The translations under genes were made by a program, and so were the position numbers. Below are positions 16,168 to 25,344 of a stretch of 49,937 nt of DNA, piece after piece. The notes under the pieces were generated by a model, which ran no database searches, was not told the DNA's origin, and worked only from the letters and a program-made list of their open reading frames with translations. The DNA comes from Candidatus Loosdrechtia aerotolerans. Lineage in GTDB: Bacteria > Planctomycetota > Brocadiia > Brocadiales > Brocadiaceae. Position 1 is the first letter of the stretch. Each line of letters starts with the position of its first letter. Location: the NCBI GenBank assembly GCA_021646405.1, contig SOER01000022.1, positions 1-49,937 of the forward strand, read 5' to 3'.

Positions 16168-18090
16168 ATGGGAAAGAACGTAGTACAAAAAATCTTAAAC
16201 TCACATCTCGTATCCGGCAAGCTAAAAAATGGTGAGGAGATCGCTATCTCTATTGATCAGACACTTACGCAAGATGCTACCGGTACTATGGCATATTTGC
16301 AGTTTGAAGCTATGGGTATTCCAAAAGTAAAGACAAAACTTTCCGTAAGTTATGTTGACCACAATATGCTTCAGACAGGTTTTGAGAACTTCGATGATCA
16401 TCTGTTTCTTCAAAGCATTGCACAGAAATACGGTATATATTTTTCCAAACCGGGGAATGGGATCTGTCATCAGATACACTTAGAGCGGTTTGGAGTACCA
16501 GGAGAAACCTTGCTGGGATCCGATAGTCATACCCCTACCTGCGGAGGATTAGGTATGCTGGCAATAGGGGCTGGTGGGCTTGATGTTGCTATTGCAATGG
16601 CCGGAGGGCCTTTCTATATTACGACACCAAAGGTAGTATTCGTAAAACTCATCGGGACATTACAACCGTGGGTGACAGCAAAAGATGTAATATTAGAGGT
16701 ATTGAGAAGGGTAACTGTAAAGGGTGGTGTCGGTAAGATATTTGAATATGGGGGCGAAGGTGTAAAGACACTTACCGTGACAGAACGAGCCACAATTACT
16801 AATATGGGTGCTGAACTGGGAGCGCTTACTTCGGTCTTTCCGAGTGATATGCAGACAAAGAAGTATCTTAAGATGCAGGGAAGGGAAAATGTGTGGAAAC
16901 CTTTAAAGGCAGACTCCAGTGCCAGGTATGATGAAATTATAGAGATCGACCTTTCTGCCCTGGAACCATTGATTGCCAGGCCCCATAGTCCTGATAATGT
17001 TTGTAAAGTGAGTGAAATAAAAGGTATAAAGGTTCAGCAGGTGTGTATCGGAAGCTGCACGAATTCATCATACCATGATCTTATGATTGCTGCAGCAATG
17101 TTAAAGGGGAGAAAGGTACATCCTGATGTGAGTCTTACTGTTTCTCCGGGTTCCCGGCAGGTGCTGGAAATGGTGACGAAAAATGGTGCGCTGGCCGATA
17201 TGATTGCTGCCGGTGCGCGTATTGTAGAAGTTGCCTGCGGACCCTGTATTGGTATGGGACAGGCTCCGCCTTCGGGAGGCATTTCTGTGAGATCATTTAA
17301 CAGAAACTTTGAGGGAAGGAGCGGGACGGCAAATGCGCAGGTTTACCTGGCCAGTCCTGAGACGTGTATAGCAACAGCAATTCATGGCGTGGTGAGTGAT
17401 CCCAAAGATTTCGGCGCCCCGATAGTTATTAAATATCCAAAAAGCTTTATTATCGATGACAGCATGATACTTCATCCTTCTGAAAAACCAGAAGAGGTAA
17501 CTGTTATCAGGGGGCCGAATATAAAACCCTTACCTAAAAAAGAGCCCATGCTGGATACATTAAGAGGTGAAGTGCTCTTAAAGGTAGGAGATAACATTAC
17601 TACTGACCACATCATGCCAGCCGGAGCAAAGGTTTTACCACTGCGGTCAAATATTCCTGCCATTGCTGAATTTGTATTCGAAAAGGTAGATAAGGAGTTT
17701 GTAAAACGCGCCAAAGAAAAGGGTGGGGGCTTCTTAATCGGCGGGGTAAATTATGGCCAGGGTTCAAGCAGGGAGCATGCTGCATTGGCGCCAATGTACC
17801 TGGGGGTAAAGGCCGTTATTGCCAAATCCTTTGCCCGTATCCACCGTGCTAACCTGATAAATTTCGGCGTTCTTCCTTTGACCTTTGAGGACGAAAATGA
17901 TTATGATTTTTTTGAGCTGGGAGATACTATTGAATTGCCTGATATAAAAAATAAGTTAAGGTCTAAAGCCGGGATTACCGTACAAAATGTGACAAGAAAC
18001 AAGGAAATAAAACTGGTGCATACATTGTCTCCTCGCGAAATTGATGTTCTCTGTGTCGGCGGTTTGTTAAATTATCAAGCCTCGAGTTGA
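16168..18090 (+). CDS. Aconitate hydratase
   Basis: 640-residue aconitase that interconverts citrate and isocitrate through a 4Fe-4S cluster. Cluster ligands are visible in CIGSCTNSS and CGPCIGMG, and the swivel domain has GDNITTDHIMPAG, NYGQGSSREHAAL and ANLINFGVLPLTF. The length fits the shorter aconitase group found in many anaerobes (AcnA-like, about 640-650 residues) and not the 850-900-residue AcnB group. It stands alone, 100 bp after the cytochrome gene and behind a terminator. Its 3' end overlaps the convergent zinc-ribbon gene by 16 bp. It serves the oxidative branch from citrate to 2-oxoglutarate. Confidence 0.95.
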   Translation: MGKNVVQKILNSHLVSGKLKNGEEIAISIDQTLTQDATGTMAYLQFEAMGIPKVKTKLSVSYVDHNMLQTGFENFDDHLFLQSIAQKYGIYFSKPGNGICHQIHLERFGVPGETLLGSDSHTPTCGGLGMLAIGAGGLDVAIAMAGGPFYITTPKVVFVKLIGTLQPWVTAKDVILEVLRRVTVKGGVGKIFEYGGEGVKTLTVTERATITNMGAELGALTSVFPSDMQTKKYLKMQGRENVWKPLKADSSARYDEIIEIDLSALEPLIARPHSPDNVCKVSEIKGIKVQQVCIGSCTNSSYHDLMIAAAMLKGRKVHPDVSLTVSPGSRQVLEMVTKNGALADMIAAGARIVEVACGPCIGMGQAPPSGGISVRSFNRNFEGRSGTANAQVYLASPETCIATAIHGVVSDPKDFGAPIVIKYPKSFIIDDSMILHPSEKPEEVTVIRGPNIKPLPKKEPMLDTLRGEVLLKVGDNITTDHIMPAGAKVLPLRSNIPAIAEFVFEKVDKEFVKRAKEKGGGFLIGGVNYGQGSSREHAALAPMYLGVKAVIAKSFARIHRANLINFGVLPLTFEDENDYDFFELGDTIELPDIKNKLRSKAGITVQNVTRNKEIKLVHTLSPREIDVLCVGGLLNYQASS

Positions 18091-18371
18091 GGCATAATGT
18101 CTGAGGACGGGACCTGTTTTTTATATAATTTCTGAATAGTACGTAAGTATCTTTTACCAATAATCAAGGCACTATCGTATTCGTATATTTTGAAGCAGAA
18201 TTGGCATTCAACATAATTATCTTTCTGATGCAAATTTGGTAAAATACTGCTCTCATCTGTTCGTTTTCCTAACTCAGGTGATTGTTTGATGATTTGAAAG
18301 TTGCTCATAAAAACTTTAAATTTTTTATCATTGCCACATGCAGGACACACAAAAAACGTATTTGTTATCAT
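18075..18371 (-). CDS. Small zinc-ribbon protein, hypothetical
   Basis: 98 residues with two CxxC pairs, CPAC near residues 9-12 and CQFC near 56-59, which fit one four-Cys zinc site, and a basic C-terminal helix (IIGKRYLRTIQKLYKK). The start is supported by a GGGGGA ribosome site 6-7 bases upstream. It is convergent with aconitase and overlaps its last 16 bp. It may bind nucleic acid, but no specific family is recognised. Confidence 0.7.
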   Translation of the reverse strand: MITNTFFVCPACGNDKKFKVFMSNFQIIKQSPELGKRTDESSILPNLHQKDNYVECQFCFKIYEYDSALIIGKRYLRTIQKLYKKQVPSSDIMPQLEA

Positions 18372-19034
18372 ATATTCCCCCGATTGTAGTAATTATACAA
18401 TCTCCATAATTAACACCCTATAGAAACGAAGTTCGACGTAACGAAAAAACAAAACTTTTAAATATTTTGTTCCAGGGATTGAAGAAAACAGGAATAGGAT
18501 ATAACCTTTTATCCTGTTGTTTGCCTAACCTCTTTAGGAAATTCTTCTATCTCTCGTAATTATTCAGGTTTCCGGTTCAGGGTTCAAAGTGTTAGAAAAA
18601 GGACTGTTTGGAGGTTATAAAGATTCACGGTGTCAGCCTCGCTTTTCCCCTGCTGAACCTTAAACCGGGAACCCTGAACCTGAGTAGCTACTATCTCTCA
18701 TCTTTAAAAACCACAGGAACATACCGTAATCTGTAAAAGGAGTAGAACATCTAATGTATTTCAGCTGTTTCTTCTCCTTTTATAAACTTATTTACAAACT
18801 TTCATAACTTCCTTACAGAAGTATCCTTTTAGAAAATTTTATATCCTGTTCAATTCCATATGCTTAGTACTATGAAATGGGAAAATGGATGATGAGAGTA
18901 ACTATTTTTATAGTGAGCGGGAACCAAAATAAAAACTTTATTGTTTGATACATCATATTTTTCAGTAAAAGATAGCTGTCATTTTATGTTTACGAAGGCG
19001 ATAATCAGGAGGGCAGGTATGCGATAGTACATAA
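18372..19034. other. Intergenic region with dispersed repeat copy B
   Basis: About 660 bp with no credible gene. The central part is repeat copy B (18565-18681). Just before the next gene, AGGAGGG (19010-19016) precedes ATG-CGA-TAG (19019-19027), a start followed at once by a stop. Confidence 0.6.
18565..18681 (+). repeat. Dispersed ~100-bp repeat, copy B, with inverted ends
   Basis: Starts CAGGTTTCCGGTTCAGGGTT and ends AACCGGGAACCCTGAACCTG, which are imperfect inverted repeats of each other. Inside are GTTAGAAAAAGGACTGTTTG, GAGGTTATAAAGATTC and TCAGCCTCGCTTTTCCCC. The inner blocks recur at 22281-22355 (+) and 12064-12157 (-). The size and ends suggest a MITE-like element. Confidence 0.7.
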
Positions 19035-20081
19035 GTGATTGTTCGAATGAGAATGGATAAGATAATACCTTTCGGGACTATACAAATGTTAAAAGGTTTG
19101 AATGAAATTACGATTAAGAATTCTATAGTGAGAAAGTATTTTATCATGCTCCCCGTTCTAATAATGGTGAGCAGCCTTTATCGGCAGCTTTCGTTTGCTG
19201 ATAGATATGATGATTCGAATAAGTACTATCTGGACGCCTATAATTTATACAGGTTAGGCAAGGTTGATGAATCCCTGGAATTGCTAAAAAAGGTAATAGA
19301 GATAGATCCCGACCATGCTGAAGCGTATTTTGGTATGGGCAGCATTTACTTCAGGCAAAGTAGATTTGCTGATGCTGTCAGGGAATTTACTAATGTTATC
19401 CGCCTAAAACCTGAATATGCACAAGCATATGAACGGCTTTGGTTAGCATATAAAAGATTGGGTATGAATGATGGGGCGGAAGAGGCATTTCGAAGTTATA
19501 GAAAAGTAATTGCGGAACGCACGCGAATCATGAATGAAGAACCACCTCAGGTTGTAAAATCTGCTGATCTACCATCAAACCAATCATCCGAAGCAGTAGG
19601 GGCACAATCACCCAGGGTAAAAGGAGAAACTCCTCAAGCAACAGGGATAAAGTCATCAGCGGAAAGAGATCAAAAAATAAACGTTACGGAGTCTAAACCT
19701 GTAAGGTCGGAAACTGAAGTAAAAAAATCTTCCACAATAGAGATACCAAAGTCATCTTCCAAAGAGACAAAAGTAGCCAGGGCAAAACCGAAAGAATCCC
19801 TCAAACAACCCCCTGAAGTAACCTCTGTCATAAATTCCAATCCGGAATACCGGTCTCCGGTTGCAAAAGCAGAGGGAAGCAAGCCCAAATACCGATTACT
19901 TTTCAAACCGTTTAAGAGTTTTTTCAGTAAAAGCTCAGAGGTATTGAAAAAGTCGTTTGTTAGTAGATTTCTGAAAGGTTTTATTTATTATATTATCGTC
20001 GTTCAAGTGTGGTTATGTATTGTGGCCGTTCTGTTTATCTACTGGCGTAAAGGTTTTATTCTGAAAAGAGAGGAGGAATAA
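19035..20081 (+). CDS. TPR protein with C-terminal membrane anchor, partner of CcsA
   Basis: 348 residues from GTG 19035. The N-terminal hydrophobic stretch (about 35-55, MLPVLIMVSSLYRQLSF) looks like a signal anchor, followed by two or three TPR units (about 60-160), a Ser/Pro/Lys-rich linker (about 165-285), and a C-terminal membrane helix (YIIVVQVWLCIVAVLFIYW) with a basic tail. The start is uncertain: a good AGGAGGG lies 18 bases upstream of the GTG, and in-frame ATGs at 19047 and 19053 are alternatives. The stop abuts the ccsA ATG with no spacing. By position it may help cytochrome c assembly, as TPR proteins such as CcmH/NrfG do in other systems; that role is inferred. Confidence 0.75.
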   Translation: MIVRMRMDKIIPFGTIQMLKGLNEITIKNSIVRKYFIMLPVLIMVSSLYRQLSFADRYDDSNKYYLDAYNLYRLGKVDESLELLKKVIEIDPDHAEAYFGMGSIYFRQSRFADAVREFTNVIRLKPEYAQAYERLWLAYKRLGMNDGAEEAFRSYRKVIAERTRIMNEEPPQVVKSADLPSNQSSEAVGAQSPRVKGETPQATGIKSSAERDQKINVTESKPVRSETEVKKSSTIEIPKSSSKETKVARAKPKESLKQPPEVTSVINSNPEYRSPVAKAEGSKPKYRLLFKPFKSFFSKSSEVLKKSFVSRFLKGFIYYIIVVQVWLCIVAVLFIYWRKGFILKREEE

Positions 20082-20924
20082 ATGAGTCTAATAAATATTA
20101 CATTGATTGTGTACATAATAGCATCCGTCGCTTATATAGCGAGGGAAGTCTGGAGGTCTGCCGGTACAAGATGGGTGTCTACAGGCCTTTTTATTTTAGC
20201 ATTTTGTCTGAATTTGTTCCTGGTCATAAAACGGTCTATAGATGCCGGACATCCCCCTTTTTCTAATTTATATGAATCATTAATATTCTATGCCTGCTGC
20301 ACGGCATTTGTATATATCATCTTTGAGTTTTTCTATAATTTTCGGGTTGTTGGTGCCCTGGCATCTGTTCTGTCAATGTTAATATTACTCTATGCAACGC
20401 TCCAGGATGATACGATTAGACCTATTATGCCTGCATTAAAAAGTAACTGGATGCTCGTTCATGTTATTACCTACATGCTTGGATATGCTGCATTTGGTAT
20501 TTCATTTATAACCAGTATTATATTTCTGGTAGTTAAACCTTTTGCAAAGCAAAAAAAACGTAGCGGGGAAGGTGAAGAGATATCACCAATAAACTTTGAT
20601 AAGTTGAGTTATAAAATAGTTGCTTTCGGATTCCCTTTTCTCACCTTAGGTATGGTTACCGGTGCGGTTTGGGCAAAAAAGGCATGGGGCGATTATTGGT
20701 CCTGGGATCCTAAGGAAACCTGGTCTTTAATCACCTGGTTTGCATATTTAGTATACCTCCATACTCCCCTTATTATGCCAAAAATGAATGTAAATAAAAC
20801 GAAAACTTCGGTTATTTTAGCGTTTTGGTTACTCATCTCTTTTGGAATTGTAAATTTTACCTTTGTCGGCTTAAATTATCTGCCGTCTGCTGCAGATAGT
20901 GAACACATATATGGAGCTAAATAA
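20082..20924 (+). CDS. ccsA: Cytochrome c biogenesis protein CcsA (CcmC/CcsA haem-handling family)
   Basis: 280-residue polytopic membrane protein with about eight helices and the WWD-type haem-handling motif WGDYWSWDPKETWSLITW at about residues 205-222. Conserved His residues occur near HPPFSNLYES and LVHVITYMLGY. It presents haem for attachment to CxxCH proteins on the outer face in system II maturation. The ribosome site AGAGGAGGAA lies inside the end of the upstream TPR gene and the two genes abut. The demand is clear: this window alone encodes at least 29 c-type haem sites. CcsB/ResB is not in the window. Confidence 0.92.
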   Translation: MSLINITLIVYIIASVAYIAREVWRSAGTRWVSTGLFILAFCLNLFLVIKRSIDAGHPPFSNLYESLIFYACCTAFVYIIFEFFYNFRVVGALASVLSMLILLYATLQDDTIRPIMPALKSNWMLVHVITYMLGYAAFGISFITSIIFLVVKPFAKQKKRSGEGEEISPINFDKLSYKIVAFGFPFLTLGMVTGAVWAKKAWGDYWSWDPKETWSLITWFAYLVYLHTPLIMPKMNVNKTKTSVILAFWLLISFGIVNFTFVGLNYLPSAADSEHIYGAK

Positions 20925-21033
20925 GGTTTAAGCACAGTATTTGTTCTGATTGTAATCAGAGAATTTAAAAATGGTACTGGAAGGAGGATCCCGATAACCT
21001 GTGGAATCCGCAGATTTACGCATAATAATGGGG

Positions 21034-21057
21034 AGTGGCAATTTATGAATTGCCACT
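21034..21057. other. Hairpin over the folD stop codon
   Basis: AGTGGCAATT (21034-21043) and AATTGCCACT (21048-21057) form a perfect 10-bp stem with a 4-nt loop that contains the folD stop codon complement. There is no T-run on either strand. It may protect the 3' ends of the convergent ccsA and folD messages. Confidence 0.5.
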
Positions 21058-21966
21058 TTGGATTCCTAATCTTGACTTAAGGGATCTCAGGGTATTTCGC
21101 ATAAGCATGGTAATGGTCATAGGGCCAACACCTCCGGGGACAGGTGTAATATATCCTGCAATCTCCTTGGCTGCATCAAAATCTACGTCACCCTTTAAAA
21201 TAGGAACCATCTTTTGGGGATCATTTTTGCTGGGTTTTTCGCCAACCCTGTTAACACCCACATCGATAACGCATGCACCCGGCTTAATCCATTCCGGTTT
21301 TACCAAGCCAGGAACACCTGCAGCAACGATCAGAATGTCTGCGCGTTTACAATGATCGGCAAGATTTTTGGTTTTTGTATGAACGATCGTTACTGTTGCA
21401 TCGGCCCCTTTTCCTCTCTGAATTAACATATTGGCAATTGGTTTTCCCACAATATTCGAACGCCCGACAACAACGGCTTCAGCACCGCTTGTCTCTATGC
21501 CGGAACGTACAATCAATTCTTGAATACCGGCGGGTGTACAGGGGGGGAATTTTACCTCTTCACCGCCTATCATAAGGCGTCCGACATTTACCGGATGAAA
21601 ACCATCAACATCCTTATCCGGATCAATAGCATTGATAACCTTTTTCTCATCGATATGTTTTGGAAGTGGAAGCTGGACGAGGATACCATGGATTGAATCA
21701 TCTTTATTATATCTATCGATAAGGGCGAGGAGGTCCTTCTCTGAAATATCGGCCGGTTGATTATCCTGTACCTCCTGAAAACCGAGCCTGTGGGCCGTTT
21801 TGATTTTCAGGGTAACATATGATATAGAGGCAGGGTTACTGCCTACCAGGATAGTGACCAGTCCTGGCACCACACCGTATTTTTCTTTAATTTGTGTGGT
21901 TTCTGTGGTGATTTCTTGTAGAATTTCTTCTCCGATATCGGTCCCTTTAATTAATTTTGCAGTCAT
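21043..21966 (-). CDS. folD: Bifunctional methylenetetrahydrofolate dehydrogenase/cyclohydrolase FolD
   Basis: 307-residue FolD, converting methylene-THF to methenyl- and formyl-THF, also a step of the Wood-Ljungdahl methyl branch used by anammox bacteria for CO2 fixation. Conserved motifs: YVTLKIKTA with the catalytic Lys, ILVQLPLP, DPDKDVDGFHP, PCTPAGI, VVGRSNIVGKP and ITPVPGGVGPMT. The start at 21966 has AAAGGAG upstream with normal spacing. It is convergent with ccsA and monocistronic in appearance. The length is slightly above the usual 280-300 because of short insertions around NRVGEKPSKNDPQK. Confidence 0.96.
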   Translation of the reverse strand: MTAKLIKGTDIGEEILQEITTETTQIKEKYGVVPGLVTILVGSNPASISYVTLKIKTAHRLGFQEVQDNQPADISEKDLLALIDRYNKDDSIHGILVQLPLPKHIDEKKVINAIDPDKDVDGFHPVNVGRLMIGGEEVKFPPCTPAGIQELIVRSGIETSGAEAVVVGRSNIVGKPIANMLIQRGKGADATVTIVHTKTKNLADHCKRADILIVAAGVPGLVKPEWIKPGACVIDVGVNRVGEKPSKNDPQKMVPILKGDVDFDAAKEIAGYITPVPGGVGPMTITMLMRNTLRSLKSRLGIQSGNS

Positions 21967-22021
21967 AAACTTAAAATTCTCCTTTCTAAAATATGCATCC
22001 GTTTCATGGTATTCTTGTTGA

Positions 22022-22540
22022 AAAATAGTAAAGGGCTATAAAGAAAATATCGTATTCAAAAATCCTAAGAATGATAGTATAACGGCTTAAAAAATACAAC
22101 TCTTTTCTCAATCTGTACTACAATCCATCAGCTTCTTGTTTTTCTGCGTGTTTTTCATGCCGCCATTTCCGTAAGTGTTTTAATATCAAGGGCCGAAGCT
22201 GTCATCAGCGAAAATGAAGCAGAAAGAAAAACAAGAAGTACCACTCTTGAGCTCCGGAGGAGCGGCATGTTGGTAACTCCTCAGGGTTCAGGGTTAAAAG
22301 CGTTAGGAAAAGGACTGTTTGGATGGTATAAAGATTCGGGACGATTAGCATCGATTGTTTCCACATATACATCAAGCTTAGGAATAGTGCTGTACTTTTT
22401 GGTGTTTGGTCGTGGGTGTGTGTGCAGGCTAAAGACCTGTGGCTGCATGAGTGGTTGCCTTTGGCAACCTGGTGTCGCAAAATGTAGCTGCATCCCTTTA
22501 GGGTGCGTTTCACGTGATTGATCAAATGCTTGTGAAAGTT
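22022..22540. other. Intergenic region with repeat copy A and small hairpins
   Basis: About 520 bp without a gene. It holds dispersed repeat copy A (22281-22355), a perfect GGTTGCC-TTT-GGCAACC hairpin (22453-22469) and a GCATCCCTTTAGGGTGC palindrome near 22490. An 84-codon + strand frame here overlaps the repeats and has no ribosome site. Confidence 0.6.
22281..22355 (+). repeat. Dispersed ~100-bp repeat, copy A
   Basis: Contains TCAGGGTTCAGGGTTAAAAG, CGTTAGGAAAAGGACTGTTT and GGATGGTATAAAGATTC, then GGGACGATTAGCATCG, matching the order of blocks in copies B (18565-18681) and C (12064-12157). Confidence 0.7.
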
Positions 22541-25192
22541 CTATTTCAGAACATGGGCATAACTGTTTTCTAACAGTTCCTTTTTTAAATATTCCACCTT
22601 TTCCATCGCTTGTTTTATCTTAATAAAGATTAAGCCACGTATATAGCCAAATAATTTTATAAATCTCTGTTCATCTATAATGCACATATAGGAATCAACT
22701 GCCTTCTTGTAATAATCTGCCAGCTCTTCTTCATACAACATAGCTAATTCTTCATAAAGGTTCCCAATCCTATACAATGCATTAACCGGTATTATTCCTT
22801 CAAACTTTTCTATTATTTCAGAAAGTTTGACTATTGCCTCTTTGTAATAGATTTTTGCACCATCATCGTCTCCTTCGTCGTACAATGCTAATCCTACATA
22901 ATGATATGCTTCAGCTACGGCATACGAATGCTCCTGTGCATCCCTCTTTCTCCCTTCTTTAAGTTCTTCTAATATATTTTTATATCGTTGCTCCATCGCT
23001 TCAACGAGACTGATACTGAGTGGAATATCGGCATCTTCCAGTTCATTTTGGCTCTCTACTTTTACACAGGGAAGGAGCAGTTTTGAAAGGCTTTTTAAAC
23101 TTAACTCCTTTATATAATAAAAGTTACCTACAGAAGTAAATTTCCTGTTCTGTCCTGTATACCGTAAAATGATATCTATCTCTTCTTTTGTCATTCTAAA
23201 TTCTTTACTCAAGAATAAGGATAGTCCGGTATCGCTTGCTTGATTCAATTCCCTGCGCAGCCGTAATAGTTTGGTAAGAATTGCCAATTTGTATGAGGGT
23301 TTTTGCCCGTGTAATACCGTTCTCCTGAAAAAAATAAGCCATGGTTCTCGGCAAGAGAACTTCGGACTTTTGGCAGTATTGTAGAAGACTTCTAAGGCAG
23401 TTTTAAGCTTATTCCTTTCCCAATCTTCAGATTCTCTATAGTTGAGTTCCCGATATCTTTTATCAATTCGATGAAAATATTCTTCTATGAGATCTTTCAT
23501 TTGAATAAAACTTATTTTCCGAAAGAGCTTTAATTCATGGGGGCTATACTTTAGGGCGTTTCTATAAAAGCTGATTGCCTCTTCATTTCGTTGGTCGTGG
23601 TAACTTTTATCCCCGAGATATTCATACAATCTTTTGATCATCCTTATAGGCTCAAGTTTTTCCTTATCATGCGGGTCTGAACGATAAATTTCTTCAAATT
23701 GTTTAATTATAGATTCTGGTGTTTGAATTGATTCACTTATAAGAGAGTTTAGCCCTTTCGTATATTCAAGGAAGGAACTGCATCTCTGTCGCAGATCATC
23801 ATCAATATCCTTACACATCATAGCCTTTTGTAAGCATTCTTCCGCACTACGAAACATACCAAATTCTACATATATCTTACTGAGGTGAAAGAGAGCTGAT
23901 CCGCTTGTATTGCTGTTTATCTCCGGATAATCTTTATGCTGCCACGTATAGTTGCTCACTCCTGTCTTATAAATAATAGGGACAACCTCAAAGCGGTTAT
24001 TTGTGATACGAACAACGTGTACTGTTATTTCTCCGGTTTCAGCGTGAATTGCCACGCCTGGAATTTCTTTTCCGTTGGGGAACTTCATCCAGGGATTTTT
24101 TTTAATAACACTGGCAGTAAAAACGGTGTCCTGCCCCTTTACGAGTTCTTTCGATGTTAGTATGGTATTCCATGGTAATTCATCTTCTTTTTCTGTACCT
24201 GGCCTGACGATTTTAAAGTTCCTTAAAATGTCAATTTCGTTTTTCTTGAAGAGGCTCCAGTTGCTTATCTTTCTTAATAACCTTTCATTTTGTGCCACAT
24301 CACCGGGTAATATTCTGAGGCTCATTTCGCCGCCCAGATTTTTAACAATAATTGCACTGAGTGCTGCTTCAGGGATTCCTCCAACTCCTACAATCAAATC
24401 AATTTCGTTTCTTGCAGCAGCGAGAGTAGGGGTGAGGTCATCGTCCTTCACAAGGATCACTTCTGCACCAAGACCCCTGATCGTCTGAATCAGTTTCTTA
24501 TGCCTTGGTCTATTCAGGACAACCACCTTCATTTTTTTGATCTTATTTTGAATGTTTTGTAGGCTAATTGTCCCATGCTCGCTCTTTATTACACTTTCGG
24601 CCATAAGCCATAAGTTCTTTGTAATACTGTGCGTTACATTAACACCTACGCCTTTATACTTATTACCAACAATGGTTTTAACACCATACATATCCGGAGA
24701 ATTAAATAATCCTCCCCGTTCGCTGTATCCGACAGCAAAAATCGTTCCGCCTCTTGCTCTTTCACTGGTGATACACTGGTCATTTTCAAAGGCACTGAGC
24801 ACAATGTCTGCTTCTGTATCTTTCGTACCGCTTGCAGAGCCAAATTGTTCCCCTATATAAAGCATTGGCATATCTTTTCGCTCACCCTCTGCATTTACTA
24901 CGTATGCCTTCCACCAATTAAAGCTGTTATAGATATGCCTGAGCCACCAGATGGCCATGCTGCGTAAGCGAAAGACATTAAAACCTTCACCGTTTGTACT
25001 AAAGTACTTATGAGATCTTGCCGCAACAATGCCAACGGCGTGCCGTAATTCGTTTCTCTGTATAAGTTGAAGACCTGTTTCTGAAATTCTTAAATTATAC
25101 TCTTCAGGGATATATGCTTCGGTGATGTAGGGATCTTCTATCTTTTTAGAATCAAAACTTATATCCTTTATAAAAGTAATATTGTTTTTCAT
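22541..25192 (-). CDS. Fructose-1,6-bisphosphatase class II (GlpX)-like domain fused to a TPR/helical-repeat region
   Basis: 883 residues. Residues about 45-400 follow the GlpX fold: PMLYIGEQFG (109-118), a DIVLSAFEND block (129-138), GGLFNSPDMYGVKTIVG, RPRHKKLIQTIRGLGAEV (228-245), VGVGGIPEAALSA and LGGEMSLRILPGD (286-298). Residues about 430-883 are helical repeats, with TPR-like units near the end (YAVAEAYHYVGLALYDEGDD). Compared with E. coli GlpX as I remember it, metal ligands Asp33 and Asp85 align with Asn67 and Ser133, while Glu57, Glu88 and Glu213 appear kept (Glu103, Glu136, Glu275). It may therefore be a non-catalytic or altered phosphatase. It stands alone between two repeat-rich gaps with a weak ribosome site. 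Cytoplasmic; function unknown. Confidence 0.8.
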   Translation of the reverse strand: MKNNITFIKDISFDSKKIEDPYITEAYIPEEYNLRISETGLQLIQRNELRHAVGIVAARSHKYFSTNGEGFNVFRLRSMAIWWLRHIYNSFNWWKAYVVNAEGERKDMPMLYIGEQFGSASGTKDTEADIVLSAFENDQCITSERARGGTIFAVGYSERGGLFNSPDMYGVKTIVGNKYKGVGVNVTHSITKNLWLMAESVIKSEHGTISLQNIQNKIKKMKVVVLNRPRHKKLIQTIRGLGAEVILVKDDDLTPTLAAARNEIDLIVGVGGIPEAALSAIIVKNLGGEMSLRILPGDVAQNERLLRKISNWSLFKKNEIDILRNFKIVRPGTEKEDELPWNTILTSKELVKGQDTVFTASVIKKNPWMKFPNGKEIPGVAIHAETGEITVHVVRITNNRFEVVPIIYKTGVSNYTWQHKDYPEINSNTSGSALFHLSKIYVEFGMFRSAEECLQKAMMCKDIDDDLRQRCSSFLEYTKGLNSLISESIQTPESIIKQFEEIYRSDPHDKEKLEPIRMIKRLYEYLGDKSYHDQRNEEAISFYRNALKYSPHELKLFRKISFIQMKDLIEEYFHRIDKRYRELNYRESEDWERNKLKTALEVFYNTAKSPKFSCREPWLIFFRRTVLHGQKPSYKLAILTKLLRLRRELNQASDTGLSLFLSKEFRMTKEEIDIILRYTGQNRKFTSVGNFYYIKELSLKSLSKLLLPCVKVESQNELEDADIPLSISLVEAMEQRYKNILEELKEGRKRDAQEHSYAVAEAYHYVGLALYDEGDDDGAKIYYKEAIVKLSEIIEKFEGIIPVNALYRIGNLYEELAMLYEEELADYYKKAVDSYMCIIDEQRFIKLFGYIRGLIFIKIKQAMEKVEYLKKELLENSYAHVLK

Positions 25193-25344
25193 TTCTTACT
25201 GAAAAGCTATGTTTTTCAATACTTTTTTCCTTCTTAAAAAAGTATAGCACTTTTTCCTATATATGTTAAGTATTTCTTTAATATTACGGTTAAATGCATG
25301 TAACCGAACTATTCCCGAAATAAGTCATTATTCGCGTCTTTAAA

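Noticed and set aside
22267-22521. 84-codon + strand ORF and overlapping minus-strand ORFs
   Set aside because: They lie on dispersed repeat copy A and hairpins; composition is not protein-like and no start signal is present.
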